Shown here: one piece after another, positions 48,767 to 54,792 of the stretch
Numbering within the stretch: the first letter of the stretch is position 1
How the letters are laid out: each line of letters opens with the position of its first letter
NCBI GenBank assembly: GCA_050013835.1
Contig: JBEKEM010000013.1
Span: 1 to 54,792 of the forward strand
Length of the DNA: 54,792 nt
Source of the DNA: Bog-793 sp050013835
Lineage (GTDB): Bacteria > Actinomycetota > Acidimicrobiia > Acidimicrobiales > Bog-793
Reading direction: 5' to 3'
Translations under genes and position numbers: made by a program
The notes under the pieces: generated by a model
Database searches by the model: none
What the model was told of the DNA's origin: nothing
What the model saw: only the letters and a program-made list of their open reading frames with translations

Positions 48767-51700
48767 ATGGCCGGGTCGGGAGACCGCCAGTCCTTCGTTC
48801 ACCTCCACCAGCACACCGAGTACTCGATGCTCGACGGTGCGGCGCGCATCGACGACCTCGTCGACGCGGCGGTCGCCGACGCGCAGCCGGCGCTGGCGAT
48901 CACCGACCACGGGAACATGTACGGCGTCATCGCCTTCTACAGGTCCTGCCTCGAACGCGGGATCACGCCGATCATCGGGCTCGAGGCCTACATGGCGCGC
49001 AACTCGCGGCACGAGCGCCCCGTGCGGCGGGGTCGCGTCGACGACACGGGCGGCGACGCCGAGCGCGGCGAGAAGCTCTACTACCACCTCACCGTGCTCG
49101 CCGAGACGAACGCCGGCTACCGCAACCTGCTGAAACTCTCTTCTGCCGCCTACCTCGAGGGCTACTACTACAAGCCACGGGTCGACTGGGAGCTCCTCGA
49201 GCGGTACCACTCGGGGCTGATCGCCACGACCGGTTGCCTGGGTGGCGTCGTCGCCCAGGCGATCCTCGCCGGGAACACGGCCGAGGCCCGCGAGCTCGCC
49301 GGGCGCCTGCAGGAGATCTTCGGGGCGGACAATCTCTTCGTCGAACTGCAGGACCACGGACTCGCCGACCAACGCCGGATCACGCCCGTTCTCGTCGAGA
49401 TCGCCCGGGCCATCCACGCGCCGCTGCTCGCCACGAACGACGGCCACTACTGCCGGCGCGGCGACGCCGTCGCCCACGACGTGCTGCTGTGCGTGCAGAC
49501 GGGCGCGACGATCGACGACCCGAAAAGGTTCAAGTTCGAGGGTGCCGAGCACTACCTGAAGACCGCCGACGAGATGCGGGCGCTCTTTCGTGACCTCCCC
49601 GAGGCCTGCGACAACACCCTCCTCGTCGCCGGGCGTGCCCACGTCGAGATCGAGCTCGACAAGCCGACGCTCCCAGAGTTCCCGGTTCCCCCCGAGTTCG
49701 TTGCCGGCTCCTACGAGGAATCGGCGACCGCTTATCTCGCCGAACTCACCCGTCGCGGCGCCGTCGAGCGATACGGCGCGCCGCCCCCCGAGGCGGTCAG
49801 CTCCCGGCTCGATTACGAGCTCGGCGTGATCGCCAAGATGGGGTTCTCCGCCTACTTCCTCGTCGTCTGGGACCTCATCCGCTACGCCCGTTCGCAGAAG
49901 ATCCGGGTCGGACCGGGCCGCGGCTCAGCCGCCGGCTGCTTGGTCGCCTACTGCCTGCGGATCGTCGACATCGACCCGATCCGCTACGGGCTCGTCTTCG
50001 AGCGCTTCCTCAACCCCGGGCGCAAGCAGATGCCGGACATCGACATGGACTTCGACGAGCGCTACCGGTCGGAGATGATCCGCTACGCCTCCGAGCGCTA
50101 CGGCTGGGACCACGTCGCCCAGATCGTGACCTTCTCGACGATCAAGGCTCGGGCGGCGGTGCGGGACGCGGCCCGCGTCCTCGGCCTGCCCTACGCCGTC
50201 GGCGACCGCGTCGCCAAGGCGATGCCGCCGCTCGTCATGGGCCGAGACGCGCCGATGCGGTACTGCTTCGAACAGGTCGCGGACCACGAGGACGCCTGGG
50301 CCGCGGCGACGAGCCTGCGGGAGATGTACGAGGCCGACCCGGACGCGAAGCGGGTGATCGACGTGGCGCGTGGCCTCGAGGGCCTGCGCCGCCAGGACGG
50401 CATCCACGCCGCGGCGGTCGTGATCTCGAAGGAGCCCCTCACCGAGTACATGCCGATCCAGCGCAAGCCCGAGCCCGGGACCGACCCCGCCGAGGCGCCG
50501 ATCGTCACCCAGTACGCGATGCACGAGGTTGAGGAGCTCGGCCTGCTGAAGATGGACTTCCTGGGGCTGCGGAACCTCTCGGTGATCGAGACGGCGCTCG
50601 ACCTCATCGAGGAGGCGACGGGAACCCGCCCCGACATCGACGCCGTGCCCCTCGATGACGAGGCGACCTACGAGATGCTCCGGCGGGGTGACTCGATCGG
50701 GGTGTTCCAACTCGAGGGCTCGGCGATGCGCACGACGCTGCGCGCACTCGCGCCGACCTGTTTCGACGACGTGGGCGCGCTCGTCGCCCTCTATCGGCCC
50801 GGGCCGATGGCGGGGAACATGCACCGCGACTACCCCGACCTGAAGAACGGCCGGAAGCCGCCCAAGTACGTCCATCCCGAGATGGCGGAGGTGCTCAGCG
50901 ACACCTACGGGCTGATGCTCTACCAGGAGTCCGTCATGCGGGTTGCCGAGCGCTTCGCCGGATACTCGCTCGAGGAGGCGGACAACCTCCGCAAGGCCTG
51001 CGGGAAGAAGGACGCCCGGCTCATTGCCGCCGAGCGCGAGAAGTTCGTCGAGGGCTGCGAGGCGCGCGGCTACGGCGCGGAAACCGGTACGCGTCTTTTC
51101 GACATCATCGAGCCCTTCGCCAACTACGCCTTCAACAAGTCCCACGCCTACGGCTACGGGCTCGTCGCCTACCAGACCGCCTGGCTGAAGGCGAACCATC
51201 CCGTCGAGTACCTCGCCGCGCTGCTGTCGTCGGTGAAGGACGACAAGGACCACACGGCGATCTACCTCGGCGAGTGCAGGACGCTCGGCATCGAGGTGCG
51301 CGTCCCCGACATCAACGAGTCGAGCTCGAACTTCACCGCCCGCCGTGGCGGCGAGGGTGGCCGGGGCCCGGGCACGATCGTCTTCGGGCTCTCTGCGGTG
51401 CGCAACGTCGGCGAGGGGGTCGTCGGGCAGATCATCGCCGAGCGCGACCGGAAGGGTCCGTTCGTCGACTTCCACGATTTCTGCTGCCGGGTCGACCCGT
51501 TCGTGCTCAACAAGCGCTCGATCGAGTCGCTCATCAAGGCCGGAGCCTTCGACTCGCTCGGCCACCCCCGCAAGGGCCTCTGCCTCGTCTTCGAGGAGAT
51601 CATCGACGCCGTGCTCGCCCGCCGGCGGGAAGAGGAGCTCGGTATCTCGACGCTCTTCTCGGTCCTCGGCGGGGCGCCGACGGACGGGTCGGGCGGGCTC

Positions 51701-52375
51701 GACGAAGCGCGGCGGGCGATCCCCGACGTCGAGTTCGACAAGACCGAACGACTCGCCTTCGAGAAGGAGATGCTCGGGCTCTACGTGAGCGACCACCCGC
51801 TCCTCGGCTTCGAGGCCGCCCTGCGGCTGTGCACGGACGCGACGGTGCGGGAGCTGCTCGACGGGGCGACCTCGCCGGAGGCCATCGCCGACGTCGGCAG
51901 CTCGTCGGTCGTCGTGGGCGGCGTCGTCACGGGCCTCAACCGCCGGTACACAAGGCGAGGGGAGCTGATGGCGACCTTCGTCCTCGAGGACCTCGAGTCG
52001 GCGATCGAGGTGTTCGTGTTCCCTAGGACGATGGCCGAGCACGGGATGCGGCTCGAGGACGACGCGATCGTCTGCGTGCGCGGACGGCTCGACCTGCGGG
52101 AGGACGTCCCAAAGCTCATCGCGACCGAGATCACCCGCCCCGAGCTCACGACGGCAAGTGAGGCGATGGAGCTCTGCGTGCCGGTCTCGTCGGTCACGGA
52201 GTCGATCGTCGCCCGCCTGAAGGAGCTCGTCGTCGAGCACCCGGGTCCGGTCCCGGTCCACATCCGCCTCGGCTCGAAGGTTCTCCGCCTGCCGGCGCAG
52301 TTCAACGTCGATCCCCGGGGCGGCCTCGTCGGGGCGTTGAAGGAGCTGCTCGGCGCCAACGCCGTCTCGGCATAG
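48767..52375 (+). CDS. dnaE: DNA polymerase III subunit alpha
   Basis: A 1,202-residue replicative polymerase. The N-terminal PHP domain starts FVHLHQHTEYSMLDGAARID with ITDHGNMYG; the Pol III palm has VGPGRGSAAGCLVAYCLRI and PDIDMDFDERYRSEMIRY with the catalytic Asp residues; the fingers contain YQESVMRVAERFAGYSLEEA; the helix-hairpin-helix and C-terminal OB-fold (VVVGGVVTGLNRRYTRRGEL) follow. ATG 48767 with GGAGG seven bases upstream is chosen over ATG 48734. The length is that of DnaE1. It is the chromosome replicase core. Confidence 0.96.
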   Translation: MAGSGDRQSFVHLHQHTEYSMLDGAARIDDLVDAAVADAQPALAITDHGNMYGVIAFYRSCLERGITPIIGLEAYMARNSRHERPVRRGRVDDTGGDAERGEKLYYHLTVLAETNAGYRNLLKLSSAAYLEGYYYKPRVDWELLERYHSGLIATTGCLGGVVAQAILAGNTAEARELAGRLQEIFGADNLFVELQDHGLADQRRITPVLVEIARAIHAPLLATNDGHYCRRGDAVAHDVLLCVQTGATIDDPKRFKFEGAEHYLKTADEMRALFRDLPEACDNTLLVAGRAHVEIELDKPTLPEFPVPPEFVAGSYEESATAYLAELTRRGAVERYGAPPPEAVSSRLDYELGVIAKMGFSAYFLVVWDLIRYARSQKIRVGPGRGSAAGCLVAYCLRIVDIDPIRYGLVFERFLNPGRKQMPDIDMDFDERYRSEMIRYASERYGWDHVAQIVTFSTIKARAAVRDAARVLGLPYAVGDRVAKAMPPLVMGRDAPMRYCFEQVADHEDAWAAATSLREMYEADPDAKRVIDVARGLEGLRRQDGIHAAAVVISKEPLTEYMPIQRKPEPGTDPAEAPIVTQYAMHEVEELGLLKMDFLGLRNLSVIETALDLIEEATGTRPDIDAVPLDDEATYEMLRRGDSIGVFQLEGSAMRTTLRALAPTCFDDVGALVALYRPGPMAGNMHRDYPDLKNGRKPPKYVHPEMAEVLSDTYGLMLYQESVMRVAERFAGYSLEEADNLRKACGKKDARLIAAEREKFVEGCEARGYGAETGTRLFDIIEPFANYAFNKSHAYGYGLVAYQTAWLKANHPVEYLAALLSSVKDDKDHTAIYLGECRTLGIEVRVPDINESSSNFTARRGGEGGRGPGTIVFGLSAVRNVGEGVVGQIIAERDRKGPFVDFHDFCCRVDPFVLNKRSIESLIKAGAFDSLGHPRKGLCLVFEEIIDAVLARRREEELGISTLFSVLGGAPTDGSGGLDEARRAIPDVEFDKTERLAFEKEMLGLYVSDHPLLGFEAALRLCTDATVRELLDGATSPEAIADVGSSSVVVGGVVTGLNRRYTRRGELMATFVLEDLESAIEVFVFPRTMAEHGMRLEDDAIVCVRGRLDLREDVPKLIATEITRPELTTASEAMELCVPVSSVTESIVARLKELVVEHPGPVPVHIRLGSKVLRLPAQFNVDPRGGLVGALKELLGANAVSA

Positions 52376-52679
52376 AAGAGCACGTGCGGGCTCACCACAC
52401 TGAAAGTCACGACGGCCCGCCCGGGTTCCGAGGAGAGTTCCCGGTCGTCGACCTGGCGCGGACGACTGCCGGGCGTCTCGCCGCCCGCCGCGACGTTTCC
52501 TTCGCGGCTGGCCCGGCACGCCACCAGCGGGTGATCCCTCGACGTGAGATCGGGCACGCGCCGCGGGCAGGAGTCAATGCGCGTCGCGCCGTTTCCGTCG
52601 CGACGACATGACCCCGTTCCGCCGTTCGATCCCTTCGCCCCCGGTCGATTCCGGGACGCCCTTCGCACGTGCCGGTTAG
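52376..52679. other. 304-bp region after dnaE, nothing recognised
   Basis: No conserved domain, RNA or strong hairpin is seen. A 75-codon frame at 52384-52611 is Arg/Ala-rich with no known motif and is probably chance. This marks the start of the decayed right end of the window. Confidence 0.4.
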
Positions 52680-52817
52680 CGTGGAACCACGGGAGATGCT
52701 GCCAAACACTGGGACGACGTCTACGCGACAAGGGGCGCCGGCGATGTCAGTTGGTTTCAGGGTGAGCCGGTCACATCCCTGAGCCTGCTGACGCAGTGGG
52801 CGTCGCCCTCCGGTTCC

Positions 52818-53327
52818 GTGGTCGACGTCGGCGCGGGTACTTCGACGCTCGTTGATCTTCTGCTCGACGCCGGTCGGGTGGACGTCACGGTCCTTGACGT
52901 ATCCGTCGAAGCCTTGAACAAGGTCCGCCTCCGGCTGGGAAGCCTCGCCGAATCGGTGTCCTTTGCGGCCGCCGATATTCGATTCTGGCGGCCCGACCGC
53001 ACCTTCGACGCGTGGCACGACCGGGCAGCGTTCCACTTCCTCGTGGATTCAGCGGATCGAGACGGTTATGTCGACCTGGCCAGGATGGCCGTCGTTCCCG
53101 GTGGGGTCATGGTGCTCGCAACCTTCGCGCCCGATGGGCCAACCGTCTGTTCGGGACTGCCGACTGCTCGATACGACTCCGACGACCTCGCGCGGGTGTT
53201 CAGCCCGGCGTTCGACTTGCAGCATTCCCAGCGCGAGGAACACATCACTCCCTGGGGCGTGGTCCAGCCGTTCACCTGGGTGGTACTCCGCCGCACGCTC
53301 GAGGGGGGCGTCGATCCCCCGTGGTAA
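52818..53327 (+). CDS. Class I methyltransferase, start region damaged
   Basis: Motif I is VVDVGAGTSTLVDLLLDAGR, motif II is VTVLDVSVEALNKVRLRLG, and FAAADIRFWRP and DRAAFHFLVD follow, so this is a SAM-dependent methyltransferase. The first legal start, GTG 52818, would begin in the middle of motif I. Upstream in the same frame, back to a TAG at 52677, lies AAKHWDDVYATRGAGDVSWF, the standard N terminus of this family, but with no start codon. The upstream GTG at 52681 is in another frame. Either a frameshift lies near 52,690 or the start was lost; the protein is probably not made intact. Confidence 0.7.
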   Translation: MVDVGAGTSTLVDLLLDAGRVDVTVLDVSVEALNKVRLRLGSLAESVSFAAADIRFWRPDRTFDAWHDRAAFHFLVDSADRDGYVDLARMAVVPGGVMVLATFAPDGPTVCSGLPTARYDSDDLARVFSPAFDLQHSQREEHITPWGVVQPFTWVVLRRTLEGGVDPPW

Positions 53328-53345
53328 GTCGAATCTCGCGTTCCT

Positions 53346-53382
53346 AGATCGCCAGGTAGGTGCGGCAGTGCGGCACGACGAG
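53346..53382 (+). repeat. Dispersed repeat copy D
   Basis: AGATCGCCAGGTAGGTGCGG then CAGTGCGGCACGACGAG. Shares the core with copies A-C and E. It sits between the damaged methyltransferase and the nitroreductase relic. Confidence 0.75.
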
Positions 53383-53429
53383 GATACGTTCGACTAAGCA
53401 AGGTGCTGCGCGAAAGGTCGAAGTTAACG

Positions 53430-53846
53430 GTGAGCGACGTCCAGGACTGGAACCGCAAGACAATCGACGAATTTCGTGCCAACGAGGGCCGTGTCGGTGG
53501 CCAGTTCGAGGGAGCCCCTGTGCTCTTGCTGCACACGATTGGAGCAAGAACCAGCCAAGAGCGGGTCAACCCCATGATGTTCTTGGACCTCGATGGGCAC
53601 CGGTACGTCTTCGCCTCCAAGGCTTGAGCCGACACGAACCCGGACTGGTATCACAACCTGGTTGCTCACCCAGACGTGACCGTAGAGGTCGGCACCGACA
53701 CCTATGCGGCGCAAGCGTTGCCGGTCAGCGGTGAGGATCGCGACCGCATCTACAGAGAACAGGCCCGCCGTTACCCGGGCTTCGTCGAATACCAGCGAAA
53801 CACAGAGCGTCTCATTCCCGTTGTGGAGTTGCTCCCAAAGGCCTGA
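53430..53846 (+). pseudogene. F420-dependent nitroreductase-family (DUF385) gene with in-frame TGA
   Basis: One frame from GTG 53430 to TGA 53844-53846 reads as a deazaflavin-dependent nitroreductase (Ddn-like) of about 138 residues. The first part has VLLLHTIGARTSQERVNPMM and YVFASKA, the second ADTNPDWYHNLVAHPDVTVE and YPGFVEYQR. They are separated by a TGA at 53625-53627, exactly where relatives have SKGGADTNPDW, so Gly-Gly has become Ala-stop. The frame is otherwise intact, so the mutation looks recent. Only a 65-residue N-terminal product is expected. Confidence 0.85.
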
Positions 53847-53930
53847 AGGCCTTTCCGGTTGGCGTTAAGCCGCACTTTCTGACACCCGCAGGTCTTCCCG
53901 ATTGTAGGAGGAGCCGCGACCCCGATGTGC

Positions 53931-53972
53931 CCTTGACCGCTGGGTAGGTGCGACAGTACGGCACCTTGGGGA
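53931..53972 (+). repeat. Dispersed repeat copy E
   Basis: CCTTGACCGCTGGGTAGGTG then CGACAGTACGGCACCTTGGG. The most diverged of the five copies, in the gap between the nitroreductase relic and the VOC gene. No other feature is seen in this gap. Confidence 0.7.
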
Positions 53973-54115
53973 TCGTTCTGTGAGCTCAGCAATCTCCGTT
54001 CGGTAACTGCAATACAGGATGGGAGGTGGGTGCGAAGATCTTCGGGCAGGAGGCTGAGAACCTGGGACCATCAGATGTCCGGATTCCATCACGAATAGAA
54101 GCCAAGGAGGAGACG

Positions 54116-54532
54116 TTGCTGAACCTCACACCCTTCCTACTTTTCGACGGGAACTGCGCCGACGCTATGGCCTTCTATCACTCTTGCCTGGGTGGTGAGT
54201 TGTCGGTCACACGGCTTGGCGACACTCCGATGAAGGATGACATCCCTCCAGAGCATCACAACAAAGTGGTCTACGCCCACCTCAAATCGAGCGCCATGGA
54301 GTTTTCGGCTACTGACTGGATGCATGCGACGCGTAAGCCGAACCGGGGAAACACGGTGGCCATGTACGTCACCAGCGGAACCGTCGGCGACCTGCAAGAG
54401 ACTTTTCGCAAGCTGTCGTTGGGTGCAGATCCAGACCTGCTCGATGAGTTGCACGACATGCCGTTCGGTGTCTACGGACACCTCGCCGACAGGTTCGGCG
54501 TTCATTGGTTCTTTCGGGGCGAAAGGGCCTGA
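54116..54532 (+). CDS. VOC-family (PhnB-like glyoxalase fold) protein
   Basis: A 138-residue protein. TPFLLFDGNCADAMAFYHSC then LGGEL is the PhnB-type opening, and the second module ends FGVYGHLADRFGVHWFF, the usual C-terminal strand of this family. The fold is shared by glyoxalases, dioxygenases and resistance proteins; no function is assigned. TTG 54116 is chosen because AAGGAGGAG lies just upstream; the longer frame from 54026 lacks such a site. Confidence 0.87.
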   Translation: MLNLTPFLLFDGNCADAMAFYHSCLGGELSVTRLGDTPMKDDIPPEHHNKVVYAHLKSSAMEFSATDWMHATRKPNRGNTVAMYVTSGTVGDLQETFRKLSLGADPDLLDELHDMPFGVYGHLADRFGVHWFFRGERA

Positions 54533-54676
54533 GCTGAAAGGAGCGCCGAACGACTCATCCGGCGTCACCGGAGTGACCGTGAAGTGCCGATACCGGGTGG
54601 CCCCAGGGCGTCCCAGGTCGCCGGATGGGAGAGGAAAGACGGATCGGCGCCGATGTCGGTCGGCTGGCTTAGAGCC

Positions 54677-54792
54677 TCAGCGGATAGGTGACCACCGATC
54701 TCGCCAGTCGATGAGCTTGGCGGTGATGAGGAAGGTGATCGCCAGGGCGAGCTGGGCGAGACGATGGGCGCTCTTGCGGTCAGTGCAGCGGC
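54677..54792 (-). pseudogene. C-terminal end of a DDE transposase (partial at window edge)
   Basis: The minus strand enters from the right edge and stops at TGA 54677-54679. It reads CTDRKSAHRLAQLALAITF followed by LITAKLIDWRDRWSPIR. A basic helix, then LAQLALAITFLITAKLIDW, resembles the last segment of IS5-like transposases. Whether the rest of the gene is intact cannot be seen. I list it as a pseudogene only because it is incomplete here. Confidence 0.45.

Noticed and set aside
49925..52519. 864-codon open frame on the minus strand opposite dnaE
   Set aside because: dnaE is certain on the plus strand; the opposing frame is Arg/Asp/Val-rich with no domain and results from high GC at third positions.
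53625..53627. In-frame TGA as a selenocysteine codon in the nitroreductase-like gene
   Set aside because: The position is Gly in relatives rather than Cys, and I see no SECIS-like hairpin just downstream; a nonsense mutation or base-call error is simpler.

Overview
The window is about 55 kb of high-GC DNA with densely packed genes, many GTG starts and frequent 4-bp gene overlaps. The gene set is actinobacterial: a Bpa-type proteasome activator, the phosphomutase / DUF3090 / SCO1664-like cassette, F420-type oxidoreductases, a DnaE1-type polymerase and a PatB-type C-S lyase. A large secreted sedolisin (S53, acid-active family) hints at an acidophilic lineage such as Acidimicrobiia. That placement is inference from gene content only.

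Layout. 1-7.5 kb: tail of an unknown gene, a helical-repeat/GGDEF protein whose 3' end runs into tRNA-Ser(GCU), a 1,284-residue secreted sedolisin with TIG and Fn3 domains, a dienelactone hydrolase and a universal stress protein. 7.6-18 kb: an ABC-2 exporter pair, Dps, a YceI-like protein, an FGGY sugar kinase convergent with a class I aldolase, and a heterodimeric ABC exporter with one degenerate ATP site. 18-25.5 kb: aldo/keto reductase, a GT2 glycosyltransferase with an unusual N-terminal module, a GT-C-like membrane protein, an MFS transporter and an OsmC protein.

25.7-33.7 kb is the accessory zone and is visibly less GC-rich in parts. It holds a gene remnant of a quinone-oxidoreductase type protein, a frameshifted DUF1905/YdeI-like gene, an IS3-type transposase tail and three of the five copies of a dispersed ~35-bp repeat. 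Its core is a 4.3-kb segment bounded by an intact tRNA-Arg(CCU) and a 43-bp copy of that tRNA's 3' half. Inside are a sortase, an ice-binding-like (DUF3494) surface protein with a Thr-rich repeat stalk and an FPATG sorting signal, another exported protein and a TPR protein. No integrase is visible. I read this as a small tRNA-integrated island encoding a sortase-anchored adhesin, and it is the most interesting part of the window.

33.9-52.4 kb returns to housekeeping: MscL with a zinc-ribbon tail, a pseudopilin-like lipoprotein, methyltransferase, aldehyde dehydrogenase, PatB, DEAD-box helicase, Bcp coupled to an FrhB-type iron-sulfur flavoprotein, a nitronate-monooxygenase-like protein coupled to a radical SAM/SPASM protein, the phosphomutase cassette, MsrB, Bpa and dnaE. 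The last 2.4 kb is again decayed: a methyltransferase without a usable start, an F420-nitroreductase-like gene with an in-frame TGA, two more copies of the dispersed repeat, a VOC protein and the end of a transposase.

The genes suggest a free-living, oxidant-exposed organism (Dps, OsmC, Bcp, MsrB, USP) with an acid-active surface proteome and small islands targeted to tRNA genes.
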